A DNA stretch of 64,000 bases from Acinetobacter sp. ANC 4558 (GCF_002135375.1 NZ_NEGH01000012.1:44850-108849), one strand, 5' to 3'. Shown: positions 37,828 through 47,368, counted from the first letter of the stretch. Program-made: numbers and translations. The notes: generated by a model not told the origin, from the sequence alone.

Positions 37828-39273
37828 TTATGATGAGCAACTCACCATGATTTCTGGTTGATCATCAGGCAAAGGCCCTAAATCTGCAATTGTTTCCAAG
37901 TCAGGCTGTTTCGTAAAAGGTGTTGTGAGTAAATTAAATAACCGTTCTACTTCGGAAAAGTCATTTTTTTCAGCCAATTCAATGGCCTTTTGCGCCATGT
38001 GATTTCTTAGAATATAGTGTGGATTTACGCTTTGCATGATTTTGTCTGACGCTTCTACATCATGATGCTCTCGAAGTTGTAGATATTGAGTTAAAAAACT
38101 TTCAAATTGACGTCGATCTAAGCAGTCATCTTTCAGTGCTTCATATTGCTTGTTTTGTAATCGAATAAAGCTTTGTGTATAGTCAAGTTGTTCAGTTTTT
38201 AATACATGTAAAAAAGCCATTGCGCATTCAAAACTTTCTTTATGAAAAGTGGGTAACCCCATTTTTTGTTTTAAGCCATGTTGATAATGTTCTAAAAAGG
38301 TCGGTTCGAAATGTTCTAAACACTGTGCAAGCTTTTCTTTCCAGACTTCTTTGTCAATATTTATAGGACAAAGCGGCACAAGATTATTTAGCCACATCCA
38401 TAAATTCCAATGCCCAATACTCGGCTGTTGTTGGTAGGTATAGCGACCATGATGATCAGAATGATTGTTAATCCAATTTGGGCGGAACCGTTCTAAAAAT
38501 CCATAAGGACCAAAATCGAGCGTTGAACCTGTAATGTTTAAATTATCTGTATTCATTACGCCGTGAGCAAAACCAACCAATTGCCAATGTGAAATCATGA
38601 CAGCAGTACGTTGAATCACTTGAGTAGCAAAAGCGAGGATAGGTTGTTCTGCATCTAAACATTCAGGATAGTACCATTCAATACATTTTTTTGTGAACTC
38701 AGGCAAAAGATCAGGTTGATATTGATTTATCCATTCAAAATGTCCTAAACGAATATGGCAATCTGATGTACGGAGCATCATTGCACCAGGTTCTAATTTT
38801 TCTCGCTGCACGCCCTGTGTTGATGTGGTAAAACCAACCGCATCACTCGAAGGAATTCCTAACGAATTTAATGCATGACCAGCCAAATATTCTCGAATCA
38901 CGGATCGAAGAACAGCACGTCCATCGCCCATTCGTGAATAAGGCGTTAAGCCTGCACCCTTTAAATGTAAATCGATTGTTTGATGATTTTTATCTAAAAT
39001 TTGAGCAATCAGCAAACCACGCCCATCACCCAATTGACCTGCCCATTGTCCAAATTGATGTCCTGCATAGACCATTGCAAGAGGCTCAAATTCTGCAAAA
39101 GTTTTTTGCCCGCTACATATTTCGACCCAATCGTGTTGATCTTGCTCTGACCAATGAAGATGATTGGCTAAATTTACATTAAAATGACCTGCTTTTGCGC
39201 CAAGTAAAACTTTAGGCTGCTGCTGATGATAAAGCTTGGCGTTTAGAGAAGAGTAGCGAGGATTAAATTGCAT
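37828..39273 (-). CDS. selO: Protein adenylyltransferase SelO (YdiU family)
   Basis: Pseudokinase-fold enzyme that transfers AMP to protein Ser, Thr or Tyr residues. The length (481 aa; E. coli 478) and the blocks YAGHQFGQWAGQLGDGRG, HLKGAGLTPYSRMGDGRAVL and GVMNTDNLNITGSTLDFGPYG (nucleotide- and metal-binding) are conserved, and the protein ends in the typical VSCSS tail, whose cysteine replaces the eukaryotic selenocysteine. It has its own transcription unit. Confidence 0.95.
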   Translation of the reverse strand: MQFNPRYSSLNAKLYHQQQPKVLLGAKAGHFNVNLANHLHWSEQDQHDWVEICSGQKTFAEFEPLAMVYAGHQFGQWAGQLGDGRGLLIAQILDKNHQTIDLHLKGAGLTPYSRMGDGRAVLRSVIREYLAGHALNSLGIPSSDAVGFTTSTQGVQREKLEPGAMMLRTSDCHIRLGHFEWINQYQPDLLPEFTKKCIEWYYPECLDAEQPILAFATQVIQRTAVMISHWQLVGFAHGVMNTDNLNITGSTLDFGPYGFLERFRPNWINNHSDHHGRYTYQQQPSIGHWNLWMWLNNLVPLCPINIDKEVWKEKLAQCLEHFEPTFLEHYQHGLKQKMGLPTFHKESFECAMAFLHVLKTEQLDYTQSFIRLQNKQYEALKDDCLDRRQFESFLTQYLQLREHHDVEASDKIMQSVNPHYILRNHMAQKAIELAEKNDFSEVERLFNLLTTPFTKQPDLETIADLGPLPDDQPEIMVSCSS

Positions 39274-39344
39274 GATAATGAATATCTTAAAACTTCAAGT
39301 TTCAATATATCAAAGTTAATTGAAAATAGTAGCGCTGTTCAGTG

Positions 39345-39677
39345 TTAATCCACAATAAATAATTTTGCACCTTTAGCCGTAAATGAACGATGCGCTTCAG
39401 CATGATCTGCAACTTGATAACTCATACCAGCATGGAGTGTAAATATTCGACCATCTTTTAACTCTGTAGAAAGCTCGCTATCAATACAAAATAGAATATG
39501 TCCTTTAAGACACCAATGATCTGCAAGATAATTAACTGAATAAGTTACCATTCTTACTCGAATTTGATCAAATTGTTGTACTTGCCATAGGGCATAACCT
39601 TTTTCACCTTCATAGCGCTGTGAGGGGATTTCTTCCCAATTGGTGATATTAAAAGGAATATTTTGTAATTTCATCAT
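39345..39677 (-). CDS. DHCW-motif cupin-fold protein
   Basis: A 110-aa single-domain cupin. The hallmark ADHWCLKGHILFCIDSE is present near the middle, followed by LHAGMSYQVADHAEAHRS with likely metal ligands. Function is unknown. It lies between selO and the desaturase on the same strand. Confidence 0.85.
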   Translation of the reverse strand: MMKLQNIPFNITNWEEIPSQRYEGEKGYALWQVQQFDQIRVRMVTYSVNYLADHWCLKGHILFCIDSELSTELKDGRIFTLHAGMSYQVADHAEAHRSFTAKGAKLFIVD

Positions 39678-39714
39678 TGATCTCTTCTTGATGGATAACG
39701 ATAAGGCATAAAAA

Positions 39715-39734
39715 ACCCCATTTAGGGGCTTTTA
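39715..39734 (-). terminator. Terminator of the desaturase gene
   Basis: A CCCC/GGGG stem (39716-39719 with 39725-39728) is flanked by A and T runs, immediately after the desaturase stop at 39739. The stem is short. Confidence 0.55.
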
Positions 39735-39738
39735 AAAA

Positions 39739-40905
39739 TTATTCAGAGATTGTATTTTTTTTGACATTTCTGAGAAGTAAATTCAAAGTTTCTCTATGGT
39801 AAGACAAACGTTGTTCAACCAATTGGAATTCGACTTTAAGTTTGTCATCCATTTGATGAATTTTTTCAGCAACAGATGCTTTCTTTGCTTGAATTTCTTG
39901 CTCTTTTAATTTAGCCCAATCGTTTAACGTTTGTGTAAAGGCTTCATATTCTTGAGAAACGCGTGATTTAACATTACACATATCTTCAGTCACATTCAGA
40001 CCATAAATTGCTAAGTCTTGTTCGGCATATTTAAATTTCATTGCCAATTCAGCTTTTTTAATGTTAAAGCTTGGAATACGACGTAAATTTTTCGCTAAAC
40101 CTAACTTTGAGCAAGTCCAAATCAACCATTTTGTTGGATCATACTGCCACCATTTGACGCCATTACGGTAGTCGTATTGGAAAATATGGTGATAATTGTG
40201 ATATCCCTCACCCCATGTTGCAATGGCTAACCAAAAGTTATCACGTGCTGTATTTTCATCTGTATATGGGCGTTTCCCCCACATATGGCATAATGAATTA
40301 ATAAAGAAGGTAACATGATGGCTTAATATAAGGCGCATAAGCCCGCCTAATAATAAAACACCGCCCATGTCTCCAACCGCCCAGCCAATAGGTAAAAGAA
40401 TTGCAGAATGAACGACAACGACCATTGGAACATAATATTTGTGTTGGAACATGACGAGCTTATCGTTAAGCAAGTCTGGTGCATTTTTAAAGTTTGGTTC
40501 GGCTGCTGGGTAGTCGCGCAGCATCCATCCTATATGGGCGTACCAAAATCCTTTATTAATTGAATAGGGATCTTTTTCGATATCATCGACATGACGATGG
40601 TGCGTACGATGACCTGAACTCCAGTACAAAATACTATTTTGTACTGCAAAGGTACCCATAATCATGAACAGAATTTTTAAAGGGAGTGTTGCTTCATACG
40701 CTCGGTGAGCCCATAAGCGGTGATAACCAGCTGTAATACCCAGACTACTAACACCGAGTAAAACAAACATACTGATCCAAGCCGCTAAACTAAAATCATG
40801 ATGATATGCATAAAGTGGTATTGCAATCACAGCAACGATAGGCAAAAACACTAATGCAAAAATTGCAACCCAGTTAAATGGGGCTTTGGGTAGGGGAGTG
40901 GTCAT
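39739..40905 (-). CDS. Acyl-CoA (delta-9 type) fatty acid desaturase with C-terminal extension
   Basis: Membrane di-iron enzyme that introduces double bonds into fatty acyl chains. Three histidine boxes are present: HRLWAHR, HRTHHRH and GYHNYHH, with four membrane helices. The frame opens at 40941, but MTTPLPKAPFNW at 40905 is preceded by AGGAG and is preferred. After the last box there is an extra tail of about 120 residues, charged and probably coiled-coil, beyond the basic desaturase fold. Confidence 0.88.
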   Translation of the reverse strand: MTTPLPKAPFNWVAIFALVFLPIVAVIAIPLYAYHHDFSLAAWISMFVLLGVSSLGITAGYHRLWAHRAYEATLPLKILFMIMGTFAVQNSILYWSSGHRTHHRHVDDIEKDPYSINKGFWYAHIGWMLRDYPAAEPNFKNAPDLLNDKLVMFQHKYYVPMVVVVHSAILLPIGWAVGDMGGVLLLGGLMRLILSHHVTFFINSLCHMWGKRPYTDENTARDNFWLAIATWGEGYHNYHHIFQYDYRNGVKWWQYDPTKWLIWTCSKLGLAKNLRRIPSFNIKKAELAMKFKYAEQDLAIYGLNVTEDMCNVKSRVSQEYEAFTQTLNDWAKLKEQEIQAKKASVAEKIHQMDDKLKVEFQLVEQRLSYHRETLNLLLRNVKKNTISE

Positions 40906-41142
40906 CTCCAGCAATACTCCTAGAACCTTGGGAGGTATCATTAAAAAAGTCTAAAAAGAAACTCGTTCATTTTTTAGCATATTACCATGTTTAAATATAC
41001 TTTCATTAACATTATTGTACAGTTGTATTGTTGCAAAAAATATGAAAATAATATGAAGAGATGATTGATTTTATCAAAGTTTTTGTTCAAAAAACTCAAT
41101 TTATACGATGTACCTGCTTATTAATGGTTTTTAAAAACAAAA

Positions 41143-41871
41143 TTAAGTATGATCTAGCTTAAAGTGATGAAGCATTCGTTGTGGAAAATCGGTAATTAGC
41201 CCTTGAATTCCTAAATCTTTAAGATACTGCGCACGTTTTATATCATTTACGGTCCAGATACTAATATCTAAATTTGCCTGTTGGGTCGCTTGAATAATTT
41301 TGTCATTAGCAAGTTGATCCATCCAACCAATTTGAGCGCATCCAAGCTCAAGCGCTTGGTCAATTGCTTTGTATTGAATATTCTCTTCAATGAGTAATCC
41401 ATGCTTAAATGGTGTATTTCGTTGGTTTAATGTATGATGAATTTTAGTATCAAAACTCGTAATGACAGCAGATTGCTCAAAACCTGCAAGATGTAAATGT
41501 AGCGTTTCTACAATATTTTCAGCTTCACGCATGTCTTTAACTGCTTTAACTTCAACTTCAATATGATCAAAATCTTGAATAATGTTTAATGTTTCAGAAA
41601 GTAAAGGAGTTGCTTCATGCGTAGGCCAATTTGCCCAGTGAAAAGACTGATTGTATTGATCTAATTCACATGAAGTACATTCATAAAGTGACTTATTTTG
41701 TCCTGTTGTACGTGAAAATTGATCATCGTGCATAATGATTAAGGCATTATCTTTGAGTTGTCGAACATCAAATTCAACAGCACGAAGACCTAAGTCATGA
41801 AGGTATTGAAAGCCACCCAAAGTATTTTCAGGTGCTTCACCACGTGCTCCACGATGACCGATAATTTTCAT
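41143..41871 (-). CDS. Glycerophosphodiester phosphodiesterase
   Basis: Cleaves glycerophosphodiesters to glycerol-3-phosphate and an alcohol. GDPD motifs IGHRGARGEAPENT (catalytic His), VEFDVRQ and IIMHDDQFSRTT are intact, and the C-terminal WTVNDIKRAQYLKDLGIQGLITDFP is typical. At 242 aa without a signal peptide it is likely cytoplasmic, like UgpQ. It lies 46 bases downstream of the adenosyltransferase and may share its transcript. Confidence 0.88.
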   Translation of the reverse strand: MKIIGHRGARGEAPENTLGGFQYLHDLGLRAVEFDVRQLKDNALIIMHDDQFSRTTGQNKSLYECTSCELDQYNQSFHWANWPTHEATPLLSETLNIIQDFDHIEVEVKAVKDMREAENIVETLHLHLAGFEQSAVITSFDTKIHHTLNQRNTPFKHGLLIEENIQYKAIDQALELGCAQIGWMDQLANDKIIQATQQANLDISIWTVNDIKRAQYLKDLGIQGLITDFPQRMLHHFKLDHT

Positions 41872-41917
41872 AAAGTACTCAATTTTAATGTTTGTTATTT
41901 AGTTTTTTATCATGTAT

Positions 41918-42496
41918 TTAAATTATTTCATTGATATTTTTTTGCCATAAGACTTCTGTTCCTTGTTCTGCACGTTGTAATGCACGTGAAGCAACAAATA
42001 ACCAGTCTGATAAACGATTTAATAATTGTAAGGATGTTGCTTGAATATTCTGATCACGCGCATGTACCGCCATTAAACTTCGTTCTGCACGACGACAGAT
42101 CGCACGTGCTTGATGAGCAAAGCTACAAGCTAAAGTTCCAGAAGGAAGAATAAAATCTTTTAACATCGGCAAATTTTCATTCCATTGATCTATTTCTTGT
42201 TCTAAATATTCAATGGCTACAGCTTGTACAAGATTGAAGTTTGGAATACAGACTTCACCGCCTAAATCAAATAACCAATGTTGAACTAAACTCAGTGATT
42301 TATCCCACGGAGCTTTATGTTCAATTGTACTTACTGTGATTTGGGCACGTAATACACCAATAGCAGCATTAAGTTCATCAACATCGCCAAGTGCATGAAT
42401 ACGTAAATCATCTTTGGAAATACGTGAACCATCGCCTAAACCCGTTGTTCCAGCATCTCCAGTACGTGTATAAATTTTACTTAAACGATGCCCCAT
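41918..42496 (-). CDS. Cob(I)yrinic acid a,c-diamide adenosyltransferase, PduO type
   Basis: Adds the adenosyl group of ATP to cobalamin. The ATP-binding N-terminus YTRTGDAGTTGLGDG, HALGDVDELNA and the RRAER segment (AICRRAERSL) are the PduO-type signature. Its 192 aa is normal. It lies downstream of btuB, so imported cobalamin would be adenosylated here. A terminator between the two genes suggests that part of its expression is independent of the riboswitch. Confidence 0.92.
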   Translation of the reverse strand: MGHRLSKIYTRTGDAGTTGLGDGSRISKDDLRIHALGDVDELNAAIGVLRAQITVSTIEHKAPWDKSLSLVQHWLFDLGGEVCIPNFNLVQAVAIEYLEQEIDQWNENLPMLKDFILPSGTLACSFAHQARAICRRAERSLMAVHARDQNIQATSLQLLNRLSDWLFVASRALQRAEQGTEVLWQKNINEII

Positions 42497-42533
42497 AATT
42501 TTCTTTTACCTACTAAATGTATTGTGTTGTCCT

Positions 42534-42564
42534 AAAAAAGGATAATGTTTTTAGACATTATCCT
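42534..42564 (-). terminator. Terminator of btuB
   Basis: Perfect 10-bp stem (AGGATAATGT at 42539-42548, ACATTATCCT at 42555-42564). On the minus strand it is followed by six T. It lies 20 bases after the btuB stop. Confidence 0.85.
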
Positions 42565-42584
42565 CTAATTTTAAAGTGTTGGCA

Positions 42585-44423
42585 TTAATATTTTAACGTT
42601 ACGCCGACGGACGCTAAACGGCCACCATTGATGTAATAACTACCACTACCATAAGCTGTACGATATTGACTATCGCCAACATTTTGAATGTTTGCAAAGA
42701 GTTTAATCATGTCATTAATATTATAATAACCATTCATATCAACACTAAAGTGACCAGGAATAATGGCATTATCGTAAGCACTATTATCTGAAGATGATAC
42801 AGCGATAAGTGTTGTTGAAAGTCCATATTGTGCATTATCCCAGCCAACAGTAAGTGATGCTTTTTGGCGTGGACGACGACTTAAATCAGTATTTAACGTT
42901 GTATTTTGAGCTTTTACATAATTGTAAGAGAGATTGCTATAAAATTCATTAAGTTGCCATTTAATATATGCTTCAGCACCTTTAAAAAGAGCTTTATCAA
43001 TGTTTTCAAATTGATAAGATGTTTGGGCTGTTGAATCGATTAAATCTTTAACTTTAGTTCGATATAAAGAAATACCCGTACTTAAGCCATAATTTAACTT
43101 TTGATCTAAACCAATTTCATAAGACATGCTTTTTTCAGGATTTAAGTTAGGATTTCCACCCCACGCACTATATAACTCATTGAGATTCGGTGCTCTAAAA
43201 GCACTACCAATATTGGTATAAATACTGGTTAATGGTAGTAATTGATAACGAACAGCTGCTTGGGCAACGGTATTGGTGCCATATTTTTGATTGTCTTCAA
43301 TACGAACACCAACTTGGCTATGAATACCATTTTGATCATATTGGTGTTGAACAAAGTAACCCGTTGAATGAACAGAATCTTGGTAGCCTGAACCATAAGA
43401 AAGAATATCACCTTCAGTTTTTTGATGTGCGACACCTAAAATGATATTTTGTGCTGGGGTGAACTGCCATTTTGTATGAATTTCAGCTTCTTTAGTCTTG
43501 CTATGAATGAAATCTGGAGTTTGATTTTGATCAAGATCATCTTTGAACTGAGATAGGCGAGCATTCAGTTCTAATTGTTCATTTAAATTGACTTGTGCTT
43601 TTAAATTAATGATTTCATTTTTAAAATCTTGACTCACAATTTTATTAGATAAGTCATATTCGCCCATACCTTGATTTTGACTGTAATCCAGTGAAAGAGC
43701 ATAGTTTTCTTTTTTAACACCAACTTTGGTGCTAAAGCCTTTTTGGTGGAAACCTGCATCTTCAGCATTTAGATTATTTTTAACTGGTGTACCATCGGTT
43801 GCTAAGTTTTGACCACGAACTTGCGCATAAAAGCCATCTTCAAAAAGGTCTGCTCCAACAATAGCTTTATAGGTATTATTTTCACCATATTGCCCTGTAA
43901 CAAATGCACCTGTTTTTTCAGGAGTTTGCGTAATTAATTGAACAACACCCCCAATTGCGTCTGTACCATATAAAACAGAGGCTGGACCTTTTAAAATTTC
44001 AATTTGCTTAATGTCAGATGTATCTAAAAAAGGCAGTGATGCAGCACCTGTAGATGCTGCATTTAAGCGAACACCATCTTGTAGTACGAGTGTTTGAGTT
44101 GAGTTTGTGCCACGTAAGAAAATAGAAGATTGTTGTCCATAGCCACCAAGTTGCACAATATTCGCAGCTGCTTCACGTTTTAATAATTCAGGTAATGAGG
44201 TTATTGGCGATTGCTGAAGCACTTTCTGATCAATAACAGAAATTCGAGCAGGAATTTCATCAATTTTTTCTTCAGATAAAGTTGCTGTTACAACCAAAGG
44301 CTCTAAAACTGCATTAACTGCTGGTTGAGTTGATGTTTTTTCAGTTGCGGAAGTTGTGGTTGAAAAACTCATTGCCAAAGCAATAGCGCCCACAAGTGTT
44401 GTTGGTTTAAAATAGTAAGACAT
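42585..44423 (-). CDS. btuB: TonB-dependent vitamin B12 receptor BtuB
   Basis: Outer-membrane cobalamin transporter. A signal peptide (FKPTTLVGAIALAMSFSTTTSA) is followed by a TonB box (EPLVVTATL), a plug with LVLQDGVRLNA and IEILKGPASVLYGTDAIGGVVQL, and a barrel ending in an aromatic-rich strand (VGVTLKY). The frame opens at 44477, but that start lies inside the riboswitch; ATG 44423 has GGAG 7 bases upstream and is chosen, giving 612 aa. A cobalamin riboswitch upstream confirms the substrate. Confidence 0.93.
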   Translation of the reverse strand: MSYYFKPTTLVGAIALAMSFSTTTSATEKTSTQPAVNAVLEPLVVTATLSEEKIDEIPARISVIDQKVLQQSPITSLPELLKREAAANIVQLGGYGQQSSIFLRGTNSTQTLVLQDGVRLNAASTGAASLPFLDTSDIKQIEILKGPASVLYGTDAIGGVVQLITQTPEKTGAFVTGQYGENNTYKAIVGADLFEDGFYAQVRGQNLATDGTPVKNNLNAEDAGFHQKGFSTKVGVKKENYALSLDYSQNQGMGEYDLSNKIVSQDFKNEIINLKAQVNLNEQLELNARLSQFKDDLDQNQTPDFIHSKTKEAEIHTKWQFTPAQNIILGVAHQKTEGDILSYGSGYQDSVHSTGYFVQHQYDQNGIHSQVGVRIEDNQKYGTNTVAQAAVRYQLLPLTSIYTNIGSAFRAPNLNELYSAWGGNPNLNPEKSMSYEIGLDQKLNYGLSTGISLYRTKVKDLIDSTAQTSYQFENIDKALFKGAEAYIKWQLNEFYSNLSYNYVKAQNTTLNTDLSRRPRQKASLTVGWDNAQYGLSTTLIAVSSSDNSAYDNAIIPGHFSVDMNGYYNINDMIKLFANIQNVGDSQYRTAYGSGSYYINGGRLASVGVTLKY

Positions 44424-44437
44424 GATTAAGCTCCATA

Positions 44438-44456
44438 CATTCACTCCCCGTGAATG
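44438..44456 (-). promoter_or_regulatory. Leader hairpin between the riboswitch and btuB
   Basis: CATTCAC at 44438-44444 and GTGAATG at 44450-44456 enclose a loop that reads GGGGA on the mRNA. It sits between the riboswitch and the btuB ribosome binding site and is a candidate expression-platform hairpin acting on translation. Confidence 0.5.
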
Positions 44457-44471
44457 ATTGAGTGGCTGGAA

Positions 44472-44653
44472 CAACAAGCAGGTATCCGGACTTAAATAAA
44501 GTTATGTCAACATAACAAACTTATCGACCTTCCCACAAAATTGCAGTGGTCTAAATTAAAAATTTATAAAGATAAGTATTTCATTTTACCGTTGCGGGGG
44601 CAGTGTTGGATTTACACCAACTTCCCTTGAGCTATATGGCGTGAACTTGTTGC
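44472..44653 (-). ncRNA. Cobalamin riboswitch controlling btuB
   Basis: On the minus strand the conserved core is readable: GGGAAGTTGGTGTAAATCC, CTGCCCCCGCAACGGTAA and the B12 box AAGTCCGGATACCTGC. The closing P1 stem pairs CAACAAG (near 44647-44653) with CTTGTTG (near 44472-44478). Such riboswitches lower btuB expression when adenosylcobalamin is abundant. The absence of a strong terminator before btuB points to control of translation. Confidence 0.93.
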
Positions 44654-44683
44654 ATTTGTGTGCAGTATAAAGTTTGTCATGTT

Positions 44684-44800
44684 ATGAAACAATTGCCAGT
44701 GAAAGAATTTTATGCTGGAACTTTACTCAAGCAAGATGAATTGCATTACAATGGTTTGCCCATATATTTAAAGATGGGCATGGAACAAGACACCGAATAG
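44684..44800 (+). CDS. Possible small protein, 38 aa, upstream of trpF
   Basis: An ATG-started frame ends 10 bases before the trpF start. Codon use resembles neighbouring genes, but there is no clear ribosome binding site. The product (starts MKQLPVKEFYAGTLL) contains no Trp, so it is not a trp attenuation peptide. It may be a small gene, a coupling leader or chance. Confidence 0.25.
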   Translation: MKQLPVKEFYAGTLLKQDELHYNGLPIYLKMGMEQDTE

Positions 44801-44810
44801 AGCCAATTTG

Positions 44811-45461
44811 ATGCAAACCCGTGTAAAAATATGTGGAATTACAAGAATTCAGGATGTTTATTCCGTTGTAGCGGCTGGTGCAGATGCAATCGGATTTGTT
44901 TTCTATGCGCCAAGTCCACGCAGTGTGAATAAGACACAAGCACAATTGTTACTTCAGCATCTACCGCCTTATGTACAAACCGTTGGATTATTTGTAAATG
45001 CTACTGCTGAAGAAATTCAAGATATTCTTCAAGATGCGCCCATTGATATTCTGCAATTTCATGGCGATGAAACTGCAGCGCAATGTCAGCATATTGCAAA
45101 GCAAGTCGGACGTCGTTGGTATAAAGCGATTCAAGTCAAACCAGACCTAGATATCGTTGCAACGATACAACAATATCAACATGCGGGAGCAAGTGCCGTA
45201 TTGTTAGATGCTTGGCATCCTGAATTGAAGGGTGGCACAGGGCACCGTTTTGATTGGACTCAATTTCCACAACTTGATATTCCTTTAATTTTAGCAGGTG
45301 GTTTAACCCCTGAAAATATTGAAGACGCTATACAAACGACACGAGCATATGCAGTGGATGTGAGCGGAGGCGTAGAATCCGCAAAAGGTATTAAAGATCA
45401 GCAACTCATACAACGCTTTATGCAAGGAGTCCATCGTGGATCAGCAAAACAATGTGATTGA
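44811..45461 (+). CDS. trpF: Phosphoribosylanthranilate isomerase
   Basis: Third step from chorismate in tryptophan synthesis. The TIM-barrel protein starts [14 protein letters not shown] and ends with [10 protein letters not shown] and [14 protein letters not shown], the phosphate-binding loops. A TTG at 44808 directly precedes the more likely ATG 44811. It overlaps trpB by 26 bases, so the two are translationally coupled. Confidence 0.95.
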   Translation: MQTRVKICGITRIQDVYSVVAAGADAIGFVFYAPSPRSVNKTQAQLLLQHLPPYVQTVGLFVNATAEEIQDILQDAPIDILQFHGDETAAQCQHIAKQVGRRWYKAIQVKPDLDIVATIQQYQHAGASAVLLDAWHPELKGGTGHRFDWTQFPQLDIPLILAGGLTPENIEDAIQTTRAYAVDVSGGVESAKGIKDQQLIQRFMQGVHRGSAKQCD

Positions 45462-46665
45462 CTATACCCAATACCCAGATGAAAAGGGGCATTTCGGTAT
45501 TCATGGCGGACGTTTTGTGTCAGAAACTCTTATGGCAGCATTGGAAGATTTAGAAAAACTTTATTTTCGAATGAAAGATGATGAACAGTTTTTGGCAGAA
45601 TTCGATCGTGACCTGAGCTTTTATGTCGGTCGTCCAAGTCCTTTATATTATGCTGAGCGATGGTCGAAAGAGTTGGGTGGTGCGCAAATTTATTTAAAAC
45701 GTGAGGATTTAAACCATACGGGTTCTCACAAGGTAAATAACACCATTGGTCAAGCATTACTTGCAAAACTTTCAGGTAAAAAACGGATTATTGCAGAAAC
45801 GGGTGCAGGTCAACATGGTGTTGCAACCGCAACAATTGCAGCACGTTTAGGTCTTGAATGCGTTGTATTTATGGGGGCTGAAGATGTTAAACGTCAAGCC
45901 ATGAATGTTTATCGTATGCGGTTATTGGGTGCAACAGTTGTGCCTGTAGAAAGCGGTTCAAAAACCCTGAAAGATGCAATGAATGAAGCCATGCGTGACT
46001 GGGTCACAAATGTTGATTCAACATATTATGTTATTGGTACGGTTGCAGGTCCACATCCATATCCACAATTGGTACGTGACTTCCAGTCAATTATTGGTCG
46101 TGAAGCACGCCGTCAAATTCAAGAACAAGCTGGGCGTCTGCCAGATGCGCTCGTGGCGTGTGTGGGAGGTGGTTCAAATGCAATGGGCTTGTTCTATCCA
46201 TTTTTAAATGATCCCGATGTGAACATGTATGGTGTTGAAGCTGCAGGTTATGGTATTGAAACAGGACAGCATTCTGCACCTCTCAATGCTGGGCATGTCG
46301 GTGTATTGCATGGCAACCGAACGTATTTAATGTCGGATGAACAAGGTCAAATTATTGAAACACATTCAATTTCAGCAGGACTGGACTATCCAGGTGTTGG
46401 GCCAGAGCATAGCTTCTTAAAAGATATGAATCGTGTGAATTATGTTCCAATTAATGACACAGAAGCACTTCAAGGTTTCCGTGATTTAACCAAAATTGAA
46501 GGCATTATTCCTGCACTTGAAAGTTCACATGCTATGGCTTATGTCACCAAACTGGCACCTACAATGTCAAAAGATCAAATTATTATTGCTACGGTTTCAG
46601 GCCGTGGAGATAAAGATTTAATGACGGTTGCACGAATTGATGGTGTTGAAATGGTTGAAATGTAA
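45436..46665 (+). CDS. trpB: Tryptophan synthase beta subunit
   Basis: Joins indole and serine to make tryptophan. HTGSHKVNN contains the PLP lysine, and GGGSNAMG binds the cofactor phosphate. At 409 aa it is normal length. The start is GTG 45436, decided by AAGGAG 6 bases upstream inside trpF. Its partner trpA lies 3.3 kb away at 49968, a split arrangement usual in Acinetobacter. Confidence 0.97.
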   Translation: MDQQNNVIDYTQYPDEKGHFGIHGGRFVSETLMAALEDLEKLYFRMKDDEQFLAEFDRDLSFYVGRPSPLYYAERWSKELGGAQIYLKREDLNHTGSHKVNNTIGQALLAKLSGKKRIIAETGAGQHGVATATIAARLGLECVVFMGAEDVKRQAMNVYRMRLLGATVVPVESGSKTLKDAMNEAMRDWVTNVDSTYYVIGTVAGPHPYPQLVRDFQSIIGREARRQIQEQAGRLPDALVACVGGGSNAMGLFYPFLNDPDVNMYGVEAAGYGIETGQHSAPLNAGHVGVLHGNRTYLMSDEQGQIIETHSISAGLDYPGVGPEHSFLKDMNRVNYVPINDTEALQGFRDLTKIEGIIPALESSHAMAYVTKLAPTMSKDQIIIATVSGRGDKDLMTVARIDGVEMVEM

Positions 46666-46706
46666 TATTTTTATTTTTTAATAAAATAAAAAGTCATTAC
46701 TATTTT

Positions 46707-46742
46707 AAAAGCTATAATGATCAATATCATTATAGCTTTTTT
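46707..46742 (+). terminator. Terminator of trpFB
   Basis: Perfect 11-bp stem (GCTATAATGAT at 46711-46721, ATCATTATAGC at 46726-46736), extended by AAAA/TTTT and ending in T residues. Confidence 0.88.
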
Positions 46743-46774
46743 ACTTTAATAAGATCTGAAAAATAGGCTGTCAT

Positions 46775-46796
46775 TGATCTAGACGCGCCTAGATCA
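46775..46796. promoter_or_regulatory. Operator-like palindrome upstream of the DUF1543 gene
   Basis: TGATCTAG (46775-46782) and CTAGATCA (46789-46796) flank a CGCG core. The whole 22-bp site is palindromic except for one base pair. It lies 38 bases before the start of the next gene, where a dimeric regulator could act. Confidence 0.55.
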
Positions 46797-46834
46797 TCCT
46801 AGAGTTGAAACTGAGTTATATGTAAGGAGAGGGA

Positions 46835-47368
46835 ATGTCAAATTTGTTTATTGTGATGCTAGGTGGGCGGCATAAGCAGGCAAATATAGAAATACATGAT
46901 ATTGTCTTTGTGATCGGGCATACTCTCGAAGAAACATATCCCCAACTTAGGCAGGCTTGGTTTGGAGAACAAAAGGGTTTACATATTGATGCTTGGATGA
47001 AAGTGAATGGTATTGAAAGCGATGGTATTTATTATCAAATTAAATTAACTCAAAATGCATTAAATGCACATCATCGAAAATTATTTTTCCTTAATTTAGG
47101 TGGCTACTCAGAATTAGAATTTGGTGAATTGCATCGTTATATTTTGGTCGTTGCTCCAGATATGATGACAGCAAAGCAACGTGGAAAAGCCTATATACAT
47201 AGCGAATGGATCAAGCCACATACAGATCAGGTGCTTGAAGTGGATGATTGTATTGCTGTGAATCATGTCAATGGTTACCAAATTGAATTAATTGAAAATC
47301 AGTCTTTAACTCAAAATAATTTATGGGAAAATTGTTATATTCCGATTGATCATGATGAGCGTTTCTAA
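46835..47368 (+). CDS. DUF1543 domain-containing protein
   Basis: A 177-aa soluble protein. LFIVMLGGRHKQANIEIHD at the N-terminus is characteristic of DUF1543, and the second half (KLFFLNLGGYSELEFGELH) looks like a second copy of the same fold, so the protein is probably a tandem pseudo-repeat. Function is unknown. AGGAGAGG precedes the ATG. It interrupts the trp genes together with the next gene. Confidence 0.85.
   Translation: MSNLFIVMLGGRHKQANIEIHDIVFVIGHTLEETYPQLRQAWFGEQKGLHIDAWMKVNGIESDGIYYQIKLTQNALNAHHRKLFFLNLGGYSELEFGELHRYILVVAPDMMTAKQRGKAYIHSEWIKPHTDQVLEVDDCIAVNHVNGYQIELIENQSLTQNNLWENCYIPIDHDERF

Noticed and set aside
44424..44477. Upstream start of btuB at 44477
   Set aside because: It would place the first codons inside the riboswitch P1 stem. 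The ATG at 44423 has a ribosome binding site and begins a proper signal peptide.
44460..44810. Trp attenuator upstream of trpF
   Set aside because: No leader with Trp codons and no competing hairpins on the plus strand. The structured region belongs to the cobalamin riboswitch on the minus strand.
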